64,000 nt of DNA from CAZOVB01 sp046541415 (GTDB taxonomy: Bacteria; Planctomycetota; Phycisphaerae; SM23-33). Each line of letters starts with the position of its first letter. Positions within the stretch are counted from its first letter, which is position 1. The notes under the pieces were generated by a model. That model was not told where the DNA came from. It did not search any database and saw only the letters and a program-made list of their open reading frames with translations. Shown one piece after another: positions 33,703 through 42,904 of this stretch. The stretch is from contig JBKHDI010000005.1 in assembly GCA_046541415.1 (NCBI GenBank), forward strand, positions 1 through 64,000, in the 5' to 3' direction. The position numbers and the translations under genes are program-made.

Positions 33703-35921
33703 TGCCTCTGGAGACATACTCCAAGAGCGACCTGGTATTGACCCAGCGTCACCACCTGGAGACGCCGCTTCTCTGGGTGATCCTCCTGGCCACGGCCAGC
33801 TTCGCCCTGGCCGAGGGCAACCCCGTGCTGCTGGTGGTGGGCCTGGTCGGCTTTGCCGTCAACTACGCTGCGGTCCTGCGCCGCACGGAGATCTGGGTCC
33901 ACCGCGTGTGGATCAACCTGGCCGTGCTGGGCGCGACGATCGTCCTGCTGGCAGAGCTCTTCCTGGCCGATACGGTCCACCTGCTGGCCCTGGGCCACTA
34001 CATGACGCTGATCGTCAACTGCAAGCTCTTCGAGCGTAAACGCAACCGCGATTACATGCAGATGCTCCTGCTGTCGCTGCTGCTGATGGTCGCTGCGTCG
34101 GTGATCACCGACGCGATCTGGCTGGCCCCGGCCATGCTGGCCTATCTGCTGCTGACCTGCTATACGGCGATGGCGTTTACCATCAAGCGCGGGCTCGAGT
34201 CAGCCAGCCAGCGCATCCTGCCCGGGGAGCACGCCCCGCCGGACCCGGAACAGGTGGCCTGGAAGACCCGCCGCAAATGGCCGGGCCGGGCGCTGGCCGG
34301 GCGCGCAGCCGGGGCAGTGCTCGTGTTGCTGATCGCCGGGGCCTGCGTGCTGATCGCCAGCCCCCGCATGCCCCAGGCAGCCAACCCCCTGCTCGGGACG
34401 GGCAATCGAGGCCGGCAGACCACGACAACGGGCTTTTCCGAAGAAGTCGTGCTGGGCGGATCGAGACAGATCTACGAGTCCAGCCGCATCGTCGGGTCGA
34501 TGCGCATCTGGACCCGCGACGATACCCCGCCGCCGATCAACGCCTTCTATCTTCGCGGCAAGGTCTACAACGCCTTTACCGGCGAAATCTGGCGATACCA
34601 GTCCGGCGCGGATCCGGGCTTCGAACACCTGCCGTCCATCCCGCGATGGCTGGCAGAGCAAGCCTACGAGGTGGACGTCGAAATCTCCGCCGAGTACCTC
34701 CCGACGATCTTCGCGCCCTATCCGGCCCTGGAAGTCGCCTCCTCGCAGGGGACAGTCAACTGGGCGGCAGGGATGTCTCCACGACTCAACAACGTGCCCG
34801 ATTACGTCGGACAGGTCCGATACACCGTCTGGGCCCTGCCCATCCCCGCCGACAGGGGCCTGCGACGATACCTGCGCCGGATGCGGATCAGCCCGCCGCC
34901 TGCCGAACCGGTCATCACCGTTCCGCGCCGCGTCGAGCAGCTTGCCCGCCAGTGGTGCCACGACCTGTTGGCCCAGCCGCCGTCGGACCATCGCGACGTG
35001 GCCATCGCCGCCAGGCTCGCCACCCGTCTGAAGGACACCTGCAGCTATTCACTGGACCTGGCCGAGGCAGACCCGACCCGCTCGCCGCTGGAAGATTTCC
35101 TCTTCTACATGAAGAAAGGACACTGCGAGTATTTCGCCTCGGCCCACGTGGCGATGTGCCGGGTTCTGGGCGTCCGGGCCCGCCTGGCGACGGGGTTCTT
35201 CGTCTCCCCGGGCGCCGGTAGCGACGACCGCTGGGCCATCCGCCAGTCCGACGCCCACGCATGGTCGGAAATCTACACCGACCAGACCGACTGGTACATT
35301 GTCGATGCGACCCCCGCCGGGCGCGAGCGGGCCCGACAGCGTCGGGGCCTGGGCATCCTCGCCGGCTGGTGGGAGGATCTGGAGTTCTGGTGGCACAGAA
35401 ACGTGGTGCAGTTCGATACCAGCATGCGCGACCGCATCGCCTGGTGGATCCAGCAGAAGCTCGAAGCGGCTGCTGCCGCGGTGACCAACGCCTGGTCGAA
35501 CGCCGTCGACCTGGTCCAAGGCAGAAAGGCGGACCTGATCCAGGCTGCCGCCACCCTCGGCGTGCTGGTCGTCAGCATCGGTCTGGTGGTCCTGGCCGCC
35601 CGGATGGTCCGGGCCCCCGACCCCCGCAGTCAGCGGCGGAACTTCTCGGCCCTGCCGCGGTCGCTGCGCCAACTGCTGGAACAGGCCCGGCGCCGCGGCA
35701 GCGGTTGGCGGATCAACCAGAGCCTCAGCCAATGGGCCCAAGAGGCCTGCGACGCCCTGGGACTCGATCGCGAACAACTCGATGTGTTGATCGCGGAATA
35801 CTACCGCCTGCGGTACTCGGGCCTGCCTGCGGCGCCCGAAACGATCGACCGGATCGACGAGAAAGCAAGACAACTACGGCGACAACTGAGCGGCCGAAAG
35901 AGCCGCCTGCAGCAGAACTGA
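33702..35921 (+). CDS. TgpA-like membrane transglutaminase
   Basis: 739-aa inner-membrane protein: about six helices in residues 20-230, a periplasmic transglutaminase-like domain, one more helix near 625-645 and a cytoplasmic DUF4129-like tail. The catalytic triad is complete: C475 in GHCEYF, H519 in DAHAW, D535 in VDATPA. TgpA-type proteins are surface-linked peptidase or transglutaminase-fold enzymes; substrates are unknown. ATG at 33702 is coupled to the DUF58 stop. Confidence 0.9.
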   Translation: MPLETYSKSDLVLTQRHHLETPLLWVILLATASFALAEGNPVLLVVGLVGFAVNYAAVLRRTEIWVHRVWINLAVLGATIVLLAELFLADTVHLLALGHYMTLIVNCKLFERKRNRDYMQMLLLSLLLMVAASVITDAIWLAPAMLAYLLLTCYTAMAFTIKRGLESASQRILPGEHAPPDPEQVAWKTRRKWPGRALAGRAAGAVLVLLIAGACVLIASPRMPQAANPLLGTGNRGRQTTTTGFSEEVVLGGSRQIYESSRIVGSMRIWTRDDTPPPINAFYLRGKVYNAFTGEIWRYQSGADPGFEHLPSIPRWLAEQAYEVDVEISAEYLPTIFAPYPALEVASSQGTVNWAAGMSPRLNNVPDYVGQVRYTVWALPIPADRGLRRYLRRMRISPPPAEPVITVPRRVEQLARQWCHDLLAQPPSDHRDVAIAARLATRLKDTCSYSLDLAEADPTRSPLEDFLFYMKKGHCEYFASAHVAMCRVLGVRARLATGFFVSPGAGSDDRWAIRQSDAHAWSEIYTDQTDWYIVDATPAGRERARQRRGLGILAGWWEDLEFWWHRNVVQFDTSMRDRIAWWIQQKLEAAAAAVTNAWSNAVDLVQGRKADLIQAAATLGVLVVSIGLVVLAARMVRAPDPRSQRRNFSALPRSLRQLLEQARRRGSGWRINQSLSQWAQEACDALGLDREQLDVLIAEYYRLRYSGLPAAPETIDRIDEKARQLRRQLSGRKSRLQQN

Positions 35922-35945
35922 CCGGGACAAAATAGCTTATCAGAT

Positions 35946-35974
35946 TTGCCTGACCGCTTCTGACGGCATATCAT
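35946..35974 (+). promoter_or_regulatory. Promoter of the encapsulin operon
   Basis: TTGCCT, 17-base spacer, TATCAT, 58 bp before the ferritin start. No clear iron box is seen over it. Confidence 0.55.
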
Positions 35975-36031
35975 TGGGTGGGTGAGACGTACTGTTTGAC
36001 CGCATCCGGAACCAGCAAGGAGACCACCGAC

Positions 36032-36427
36032 ATGCCCCTGGAATTTCACGAACCCCGCGAGCTTCTGCCTGAAGAAATCATCGACCAGCACCGCGCCTGC
36101 CAGAGCCTCATCGAAGAGCTCGAAGCGGTCATGTGGTACCACCAGCGTGCCGCGGTGACGCAGGACCAGCAGCTCAAGGCGGTTTTGATCCACAACCGCG
36201 ACGAAGAGATCGAACACGCGATGATGAACCTCGAATGGCTTCGCAGGAACTTTGCAGCCTTCGACGAGCAGATGCGAACCTACCTGTTTACCGAACTGCC
36301 GATTACCGAGGTCGAAGAGGCCGCCGAAGAAGGCGGAGATTCCCCCGACGCCGGAGAATCGGGTCCCGACGCATCGGGCGATCCCGAAGGCGACCTGAAG
36401 ATCGGATCCCGAAGAAAGAAGAACTAA
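36032..36427 (+). CDS. Encapsulated ferritin-like cargo protein (EncFtn)
   Basis: Ferroxidase that forms a ring of two-helix subunits inside an encapsulin shell and oxidises Fe(II) for storage. 131 aa from ATG 36032 (AAGGAG at 36017-36022); the open frame to 35978 is promoter DNA. Metal residues by family alignment from memory: E29, E59, H62, with W35 and Y36 in the entry-site region (EELEAVMWYHQR; HNRDEEIEHA). An acidic flexible linker (about 94-118) leads to the cargo-loading peptide GDLKIGSRRKK, matching the usual LxIGSL-type tail. The encapsulin gene starts 11 bp on. Confidence 0.95.
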   Translation: MPLEFHEPRELLPEEIIDQHRACQSLIEELEAVMWYHQRAAVTQDQQLKAVLIHNRDEEIEHAMMNLEWLRRNFAAFDEQMRTYLFTELPITEVEEAAEEGGDSPDAGESGPDASGDPEGDLKIGSRRKKN

Positions 36428-36438
36428 GGAGGCCATCC

Positions 36439-37242
36439 ATGCCCAGTATCCTCAGAAGAGAAAACGCCCCCGTCAGCGACCAGGCCTGGCAGGAAATCGA
36501 TACCGAAGCCGCCCGGTCGTTGCGCGGCAATTTGATCGGCCGACAGATCGTCGACTTCTCCGGCCCCCACGGCTGGGAGCTTGGCGCCGTCAACCTCGGC
36601 CGCCTCGAACAGACCAACAAAGGCGACGTGCCGTATGGCATCCGCCAGGTCCTGCCCCTGGTGGAAATCCGCATCCCCTTTACCCTCAGCCAGTGGGAGC
36701 TGGACAACATCTCCCGCGGGGCCGGGGACGCCGAACTCGATGCCGTCGTCTCCGCGGCAGCCAAGGCGGCCAAGTTCGAGGACAGCGCCATCTTTAACGG
36801 GTTCAAGCCCGGCAACATCCAAGGCCTGACTCAATTGACCGAGAACAAACCGATTACCATGGGCAAAGGTGCCGATTCGGTTCCCGCCGCCGTAGGCAAG
36901 GCCCGACAGGTCCTTTACGCCAACGGCGTGGAAGGGCCCTTCTCGCTCGTGCTGAACTCCGACCTGCACAACAGTCTCTTCAGCTCGACCGCCAGCGGCT
37001 ATCCGCCGTACAAGGTCGTTGAAGATCTCCTCGGCGGCGGGCAGGTCCTGCCCAGCCCGGTCATCAAAGGCGGCATCGTCGTCTCCGACCGTGGGGGCGA
37101 CTTCGAGCTGACCGTCGGCAAGGACTACGCCGTCGGTTACTCCAGCCACGACTCCAACGGCGTGGAGTTCTTCCTGACCGAGAGCTTCACCTTCTACGTC
37201 GACGACCCGGCCGCTGCCGTGGTGCTCAAAGCCGGCGTCTGA
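36439..37242 (+). CDS. Encapsulin shell protein (family 1)
   Basis: HK97-fold protein that assembles into a small protein nanocompartment (typically 60 subunits). 267 aa, normal family-1 length; recognisable features are the N-terminal helix with the cargo-binding face (APVSDQAWQEIDTEA), the segment FSGPHGWELGAVNLGR, the E-loop region up to about 75, and the closing strand FYVDDPAAAVVL. AAGGAGG overlaps the cargo gene's stop, so both are made together. A perfect terminator follows. Together with the ferritin cargo this is an iron-storage compartment. Confidence 0.97.
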   Translation: MPSILRRENAPVSDQAWQEIDTEAARSLRGNLIGRQIVDFSGPHGWELGAVNLGRLEQTNKGDVPYGIRQVLPLVEIRIPFTLSQWELDNISRGAGDAELDAVVSAAAKAAKFEDSAIFNGFKPGNIQGLTQLTENKPITMGKGADSVPAAVGKARQVLYANGVEGPFSLVLNSDLHNSLFSSTASGYPPYKVVEDLLGGGQVLPSPVIKGGIVVSDRGGDFELTVGKDYAVGYSSHDSNGVEFFLTESFTFYVDDPAAAVVLKAGV

Positions 37243-37263
37243 TACGAAATAGAGATCCCGACC

Positions 37264-37301
37264 ACAGGCGCAGGATTCTTCACGATCCTGCGCCTGTTTT
37301 T
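37264..37301 (+). terminator. Rho-independent terminator of the encapsulin operon
   Basis: Perfect 13-bp stem ACAGGCGCAGGAT/ATCCTGCGCCTGT with an 8-base loop and T-run, 21 bp after the stop. Confidence 0.9.
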
Positions 37302-37433
37302 GTGCGATCATTCCGCACTGAACCGCCCCGTCCCGGGGTCAGAGCGCAGGGTCTGCTGACCCTGGGCTGAATCGTTCTTTTGTGCAGATCCCTGCGTCGC
37401 TCGAACCGCTACCCATACCGGCACAACACGCAC

Positions 37434-38216
37434 TTACCGGAAGATGTCGTCCCGAAGCAGACCCCGACCGTCGAAGCTGCTGGTCGCAGACAGGCGGATG
37501 GCGATGAAGACCGTCAGGGCGGTCCCGCTGAAAATCGCGATCATGATCCCGATCTGGTACCGGACCGCGTGGATCGGGTCGGCCCCGCCAAGCATCACGC
37601 CGGTCATCATCCCCGGCAGGGAGACCAGGCCGATCGTCGCCATCGTCGCCACCGTCGGCGACATCGCCGCCGAGAGCGCATCGCGGTAGAACGGACGGAT
37701 CGCTTCGGACAGCGTTGCGCCCTGGGCGAGGCTGAACTCATAGAGGCGCCGCTGGCGGCGGATATCCTCGAAGAACGCCTTAAGCCCGATGATGTCGGCC
37801 CGGAGACAGTTGCCCAACACCATCCCCGCGATCGGGATGACGTAGCGGGCATCGAGGATGCGCCAGTCCTGGAGCATCACGCCGATGAAGAATGCCACCG
37901 GCAAGGCCGTGCCCACCAGCAGCGAGACAAACAGCGCCAGCAGAAAGCTCCGCGTCCGCAGGCCCGAGCGTTTGGTGATCGTCCCGTCGGCCACGCCGAT
38001 CATCACCACCACCCAGGCGGCGTTGAGCAGCCAGCTGTTCCAGTCGAAGACCACCTGCAGGTACAGCCCGACGAACAGCAGCTGCACCGTCATCCGCACC
38101 ACGGCCACCAGGGTCGCGGAAATCAGCTCCACGCCCTTGTACAGCAGGATGCCCAGCGGCACGAGCAGCAGGAGATAGCCGGCCAGCAGGCCCCAGATGC
38201 TCATTTCAACCGACAT
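37434..38216 (-). CDS. fetB: FetB-like iron exporter permease
   Basis: Polytopic membrane permease of 260 aa (E. coli FetB is about the same length) with seven or so helices and the conserved SLPGMMTGVMLGGADP stretch. FetAB is an ABC-type system that raises iron efflux and oxidative-stress resistance. ATG 38216 has GGGAGGGG upstream and lies inside the last codons of fetA (11-bp overlap). The long frame to 38642 is a shadow of fetA. It converges on the encapsulin operon. Confidence 0.9.
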   Translation of the reverse strand: MSVEMSIWGLLAGYLLLLVPLGILLYKGVELISATLVAVVRMTVQLLFVGLYLQVVFDWNSWLLNAAWVVVMIGVADGTITKRSGLRTRSFLLALFVSLLVGTALPVAFFIGVMLQDWRILDARYVIPIAGMVLGNCLRADIIGLKAFFEDIRRQRRLYEFSLAQGATLSEAIRPFYRDALSAAMSPTVATMATIGLVSLPGMMTGVMLGGADPIHAVRYQIGIMIAIFSGTALTVFIAIRLSATSSFDGRGLLRDDIFR

Positions 38217-38859
38217 GGCCCACCCCTCCCAACTCGACGACCTGGTCGACGTACTCGCCCCAGTCGCCCCCGTGGCCGGCGACGAGAACCGTCCGGTCGC
38301 TCCGGGCGAGATACTCCCCCACGGCCCGGCGGTTGTCTTCATCCAGGGCAGAGCCCGGTTCGTCCAACAGCAGCACGGGCCTGTCCAGCAGGATCCCCGA
38401 AACAAGCGCCACCCGCTGTTTCTGCCCCCCCGAGAGCTTCTCAACGGGCTTGTCCAGCAGCGAGCCAGACAGACAGAAGCGGTCGAACAGCTCGGGGACG
38501 CGTTGGAGGTTCTCGGCCTGGTCCTGGTTGGCCCGGTACGAGAAGGGCCGATGCAACACCTCACGGGCCGTGCCGGAACCCAGGACCGGCTCCTGGGCAA
38601 CATAGCCGATCCGCCGCCGCACCTGCCAGACCGTCCGGTCATCCAGTTCGGTCCCCTCGATCACGATCCGCCCCGACTGGGGAACCAGCAGGCCCAGCAG
38701 GCAACGCAGCAGCGTGCTCTTGCCCGATCCGCTGGGCCCGGAGAGCACGACCTTCCTCCCGGCAGGGACGGTCAGATCGAGGCTCTCCAGCACGGCCTGG
38801 CCGTCGAAGCGGACGGTCACCTGCTCGATCTGTACTGCCGGTTGCTGCGTGTCGTTCAT
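38206..38859 (-). CDS. fetA: FetA-like iron exporter ATPase
   Basis: 217-aa ABC ATPase: Walker A GPSGSGKST (41-49), signature LSGGQKQR, Walker B VLLLDEP, and the H-loop in AGHGGD. Paired with the overlapping fetB, it should energise iron (or related metal) export from the cytosol. Ribosome site at the ATG is weak (GCAGG directly adjacent). Divergent from the GH63-like gene with 104 bp between starts. Confidence 0.9.
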   Translation of the reverse strand: MNDTQQPAVQIEQVTVRFDGQAVLESLDLTVPAGRKVVLSGPSGSGKSTLLRCLLGLLVPQSGRIVIEGTELDDRTVWQVRRRIGYVAQEPVLGSGTAREVLHRPFSYRANQDQAENLQRVPELFDRFCLSGSLLDKPVEKLSGGQKQRVALVSGILLDRPVLLLDEPGSALDEDNRRAVGEYLARSDRTVLVAGHGGDWGEYVDQVVELGGVGHVG

Positions 38860-38963
38860 CCTGCAAAGCTCGCTGTGGCCCTTGGCTGGCCCATGCTAGC
38901 AGAAGCTGTCCCGGGCCGCTACAATCCAGGTGCACCAGAACCCAGAACCCACCCGGAGCCTCC

Positions 38964-40655
38964 ATGGACATCGACCTGAGCGACATGCCCTTCAGCCGCA
39001 GGGGCAACTGGATGAACATCGCCGAGCTGACCGAAAAGAGCATCACGCGCGTCCAGGGCGGCCTGTACCTGCAGAACAACCATGCCCGAGGCGTGGCCGC
39101 CAACGAACTGTTCCGCCTGCAACTGCTCGACGCATCGGGGAAACAGATCCAACAGAACACCAGGTGCGACGGGATCTGCCTGACCCTGACCAGCGACACC
39201 GCCGACGGACGCGTGGAGATCATCTTCGACGGCAACGACTCGCTGCGGATTCGCGGGCGCAAGCTGGGCCTGGAACTGTCGATCCCGTTTCGCTGCTTCG
39301 TCGTGGCCCATCCTGCCGGACAGGACCTCTGGACGGTCAACCATCGCAGCCGCCTGAGGCGGTACCAGTTCCAGCGACTTACCGGGACAGTCCAATTCTC
39401 CCACCAGTGGAAGGTTCACGAGAGTCTCGACGTTCGCCTGGCCTGCTCGGGCGAGAAATGGGAGGTGGCGATCGATGAATTCTGGTCGACGTGGAAGCCG
39501 AAGCTGCGCCGCGACTTTCAGGACCTGCGCACCGAGACGGCTGCGGAGTTCGAGGCCTTTGCCGAGGCCATCGAACCCGACGCAGGCCAATGGGCAGCCC
39601 CGGCCAGGCTGGCAGCCTGGCTGCTCTGGTCGGCCACGCAGAGCCCGACCGGCCTGCTGGGGCGGGAGTCGGTCTTCATGAGCCTAAACCACATGGACCA
39701 GGTTTGGAGCTGGGACAACTGCTTCAACGCCGCCGCCCTGGCAGGCGGGCTGCCGGAGCTGGCAATCGACCAGTTTCTCACCGTCGCCGACCACCAGGAT
39801 GCCTGCGGTGCCTACCCGGACGGCCTGAACGACGGCTTTAAGCATTACAACTTCTCCAAGCCCCCCGTCCAGGGCCTGCTGCTGGACTGGATCCGCTCGC
39901 GCCACACCGACTTCTGGACCATCGGGCGGATCGAACAGCTCTACCCGACGACCGCCCGGTTCACCCAATGGTGGCTGGACCATCGTTTCGACCAGCAGCG
40001 GGGCCTGTGCTACTACCTCCACGGCAACGACTCCGGCTGGGACAACGCGACGATGTTCGACCAGTCCGTGCCGCTGATCAGCCCGGACCTCAACGGCTTC
40101 CTGATCGCCCAGCAGCACACCCTGGCGGACATGGCCGGCGTTCTGGGCATGGACGACGAGCGACAACGCTGGACAGACTCGGCCGAGGCGATGCAGGATC
40201 GGCTGATCGAGCAGCTCTGGACCGGCCAGGGGTTCACTGCCATCCGCACCGCCGACGGCCGTCGCGTCGAGTGCGACAGCCTCATCCCCAACATGCCCAT
40301 CGTCCTGGGCAAGCGTCTCGACGAGAAGATCCGCAACCGCCTGGTGGCCAACATCGAGAAATTCGTCACCGATCATGGCCTGGCCACCGAATTGCCGACC
40401 AGCGAGCACTACGACGGCGACGGCTATTGGCGCGGCCCCGTCTGGGCGCCCTCGACCATGCTGGCGGTGATGGGGCTTCGCTCGGCCGGGGCAGGCGAAC
40501 TGGCAGACCGGATCGCCCGGAACTTCTGCACCACCTGCCGCGAAGGCGGGTTCGCCGAGAACTTCGACGCCGTCACCGGCGCCCCCCGCCGCGACCGGGC
40601 CTACACCTGGACCGCATCGGCCTTGCTGTGTCTGTCCAGCGAACTGGACGACTGA
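38964..40655 (+). CDS. Glycoside hydrolase, GH63/clan GH-G type
   Basis: 563-aa hydrolase with an (alpha/alpha)6 barrel in the C-terminal two thirds. Clan signatures: VWSWDNCFNAAAL, NDSGWDNATMFD (containing the likely catalytic acid Asp) and GYWRGPVWAPSTML. No signal peptide, so probably cytoplasmic. Bacterial members act on mannosylglycerate, glucosyl- or mannosyl-oligosaccharides; the exact substrate is open. ATG 38964 follows CGGAG. The same frame is open far upstream to 37380, but that part is antisense to fetAB and not coding. Confidence 0.85.
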   Translation: MDIDLSDMPFSRRGNWMNIAELTEKSITRVQGGLYLQNNHARGVAANELFRLQLLDASGKQIQQNTRCDGICLTLTSDTADGRVEIIFDGNDSLRIRGRKLGLELSIPFRCFVVAHPAGQDLWTVNHRSRLRRYQFQRLTGTVQFSHQWKVHESLDVRLACSGEKWEVAIDEFWSTWKPKLRRDFQDLRTETAAEFEAFAEAIEPDAGQWAAPARLAAWLLWSATQSPTGLLGRESVFMSLNHMDQVWSWDNCFNAAALAGGLPELAIDQFLTVADHQDACGAYPDGLNDGFKHYNFSKPPVQGLLLDWIRSRHTDFWTIGRIEQLYPTTARFTQWWLDHRFDQQRGLCYYLHGNDSGWDNATMFDQSVPLISPDLNGFLIAQQHTLADMAGVLGMDDERQRWTDSAEAMQDRLIEQLWTGQGFTAIRTADGRRVECDSLIPNMPIVLGKRLDEKIRNRLVANIEKFVTDHGLATELPTSEHYDGDGYWRGPVWAPSTMLAVMGLRSAGAGELADRIARNFCTTCREGGFAENFDAVTGAPRRDRAYTWTASALLCLSSELDD

Positions 40656-40747
40656 CAGACCCCTCGGACCGCACATACGATCGCAGGTCAAGACAAACGC
40701 ACTTCCGCGGATCAAGCGGAGGTGTCACACCGGGCGATCCGTCAATG

Positions 40748-40783
40748 AAAAAACCGGGCGTCGCGGAGGATGCGACGCCCGGT
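40748..40783 (-). terminator. Rho-independent terminator after rho
   Basis: Twelve-base-pair perfect stem ACCGGGCGTCGC/GCGACGCCCGGT with a T-run on the minus strand, 34 bp past the rho stop. It could also act on the plus side weakly. Confidence 0.85.
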
Positions 40784-40816
40784 GGGGTTTCTCTGTTCGA
40801 GCTGCCCGGCGCGTGC

Positions 40817-41977
40817 TTACCGAACGTCCAGGCCGCGGAGGAAGTCCTCATTGGACTTGTACTTCTCCAAGGCCCGCAGCAGTTGGGGCATCTCTTCCTC
40901 GACGCTGAGGCTGCTGAGGTAGCGGCGGAGCATGTGGATCTTCGGCAGCTGCCACGGTTCGACGAGCAGCTCTTCCTTCCGCGTGCCGGACTGCGGGATC
41001 GAGATGGCCGGCCAGATGCGCTTCTCGGCGAGTTTGCGGTCCAGCTGGATCTCCATGTTGCCCGTGCCCTTGAACTCTTCGAAGATCAGGTCGTCCATGC
41101 GGCTGCCGGTTTCGACCAATGCGGTGGCCAGGATCGTCAGGCTCCCGCCGCCTTCGACCTTGCGGGCGGCCCCGAAGTGACGCTTGGGGATTTCCAGGGC
41201 GCGGATGTCCACGCCGCCGGTCATGGTCCTGCCCGAGCCCTCGATGTAGCGGTTGTAGGCCCGCCCCAGACGGGTCAGGCTGTCCAGGAGGATCACCACG
41301 TCCTGGCCGAACTCGGCCATGCGCTTGGCGCGTTCGATGGTGAACTCGGTGACACGGACATGGTTGGAGACTTCCTGGTCGTTGTTGGAGGCGATGACCT
41401 CGGCGTCGGGGCACTTGCGGCGGAAGTCGGTGACTTCCTCGGGTCGCTCGTCGACCAGGAGGATCATGATGTGGGATTCGGGGTTGTTTTTGGCGACGGC
41501 ATTGGCGATCTGCTGGAGCAGGATCGTCTTGCCGGATCGCGGCGGGGCGACGATCAGGCCTCGCTGTCCCTTGCCGACCGGGCAGATCAGGTCGAGCACA
41601 CGCATCTCCATCGGTCCGCCGGGTGTCTCCAGCTTCATCCGCGGGTGCGGATCGACGACGATCATGTCGTTGAAGGACATCACGTCGGTATATTCCTCGG
41701 ACGGCTGACCGTTGATGGTGTCGATCTTCTCGAGCTTCGGGCCGCCCTTCTTCTTGCTCGGGGGCACGCAGGCGCCCTCGATGTGCAGGCCGGTTCGCAG
41801 GCCCTGGTGGCGGACGAAATCCTTGCCGACAAACACGTCGCCGGGTGTGGCGCGATAGTCGTTTTCTTTCTGACGCAGGAAGCCGTATCCCTTGTCGGTG
41901 ATTTCCAGGACGCCTTGGGCGGGCATTTCCTTCTTCTGCTGCCCGGAGTCCTTCTTCGCGGTTTGGTTACGAGTCAT
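40817..41977 (-). CDS. rho: Transcription termination factor Rho
   Basis: Hexameric RNA helicase that ends transcription. 386 aa; it starts directly with the RNA-binding OB-fold (QGVLEITDKGYGFLRQ) and lacks the N-terminal three-helix Rho_N domain, so it is shorter than E. coli Rho (419). Walker A APPRSGKTILL, Walker B VILLDSLTR, arginine finger region GGVDIRALEIPKR and Q/R-loop are present. A lysine-rich leader precedes the OB domain. Own promoter 42114-42142 and a leader of about 130 bases fit Rho autoregulation. Confidence 0.97.
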   Translation of the reverse strand: MTRNQTAKKDSGQQKKEMPAQGVLEITDKGYGFLRQKENDYRATPGDVFVGKDFVRHQGLRTGLHIEGACVPPSKKKGGPKLEKIDTINGQPSEEYTDVMSFNDMIVVDPHPRMKLETPGGPMEMRVLDLICPVGKGQRGLIVAPPRSGKTILLQQIANAVAKNNPESHIMILLVDERPEEVTDFRRKCPDAEVIASNNDQEVSNHVRVTEFTIERAKRMAEFGQDVVILLDSLTRLGRAYNRYIEGSGRTMTGGVDIRALEIPKRHFGAARKVEGGGSLTILATALVETGSRMDDLIFEEFKGTGNMEIQLDRKLAEKRIWPAISIPQSGTRKEELLVEPWQLPKIHMLRRYLSSLSVEEEMPQLLRALEKYKSNEDFLRGLDVR

Positions 41978-42113
41978 TGGTCGATGCCTTCCTCAATGGA
42001 ACAGTGCAAGAGAAACCCATTTTTGTTCGAGAACGCGGCGGCGCGACTGCGCGGCCGAAATAGAGCTTCAACAATCCCCCCGCCGGCGACACGACAGGTC
42101 GCCCGACAAGGGT

Positions 42114-42142
42114 ATTTAATCGTTTCGTGCAGGTCTTGTAAA
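42114..42142 (-). promoter_or_regulatory. Promoter of rho
   Basis: TTTACA, 17-base spacer, TTAAAT on the minus strand, inside the region just after hisA. Confidence 0.55.
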
Positions 42143-42149
42143 TGGAAAT

Positions 42150-42899
42150 TCATGGAGATTGTGTCATTTCGCAGGCGGCGGCCAGGTCGATCCGACCCTC
42201 GTACCAGGCCTTTCCGACGATCACGCCGGCACAGCCGATCTGCCGGGCCAGGCGGACGTCTTCGATCGTGCTCAGACCTCCCGAGGCGATAACGCCGACA
42301 TCGGTTGCCCGGACCATCTGCTCGGTGGCGCCGACGTTGATGCCCGTCAACATGCCGTCGCGATGGATGTCGGTATAGACGATGGCGCCCAATTGCGAGC
42401 CGGAAACCCGCCCGGCCAATTCGACCGCCGAGATGCTCGTCTGCTCGGTCCAACCCTGGGCGGCGCACAGGCCATCGCGGGCGTCGAGGCCCAGGGCGAT
42501 GGAGGCGTTGGCGATGGACTCATCGGCCAGCAGCGACTCGAACCACGCCCAGTCTTTCAGGGCGGCTGAGCCGATGACCATCCGGTCGGCGCCGCAGTCG
42601 GCGGCGTTCTGGATGGCCCGGGCGTTTCGAATCCCGCCACCGAATTCTATGCACACCGAACCGGCCGGGGCGGCTTTGTCGACCGCGGCGCGGATTTTCT
42701 TCACAGATGCGGCGTTGGTCAGTCGCCCGCTCTTGGCCGCGTCCAGATCCACCACGTGAATCCACCGCACGCCGGCTGCGACGAACTGCTCTGCCACGGC
42801 GGCAGGGTCGTCGCTGTAGGTGGTCTGGCGCTGGTAGTCGCCCTTTTCCAAGCGGACCACGCGTCCGTCGCGCAGGTCGATTGCTGGCAGAATATCCAT
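42150..42899 (-). CDS. hisA: ProFAR isomerase (HisA)
   Basis: Isomerises ProFAR to PRFAR in histidine synthesis. 249 aa TIM barrel; catalytic aspartates D8 (PAIDLRDG) and D177 (YTDIHRDG) are in place, phosphate-binding glycine loops FGGGIR and ASGG are seen. It follows hisH by 5 bp. Other his genes are not in the window. Confidence 0.96.
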   Translation of the reverse strand: MDILPAIDLRDGRVVRLEKGDYQRQTTYSDDPAAVAEQFVAAGVRWIHVVDLDAAKSGRLTNAASVKKIRAAVDKAAPAGSVCIEFGGGIRNARAIQNAADCGADRMVIGSAALKDWAWFESLLADESIANASIALGLDARDGLCAAQGWTEQTSISAVELAGRVSGSQLGAIVYTDIHRDGMLTGINVGATEQMVRATDVGVIASGGLSTIEDVRLARQIGCAGVIVGKAWYEGRIDLAAACEMTQSP

Positions 42900-42904
42900 A
42901 CGTG

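Noticed and set aside
35930..36031. Classic iron box (IdeR/DtxR type) over the encapsulin promoter
   Set aside because: No adequate match to the 19-bp palindromic consensus; only scattered partial matches.
37310..37375. Second terminator between the encapsulin and fetB genes on the minus strand
   Set aside because: A CAGGGTC/GACCCTG hairpin exists but has no T-run on either strand.
37380..38963. N-terminal extension of the GH63-like gene
   Set aside because: Lies antisense to fetAB, is rich in Arg/His/Gln/Pro, and a good ATG with ribosome site exists at 38964.
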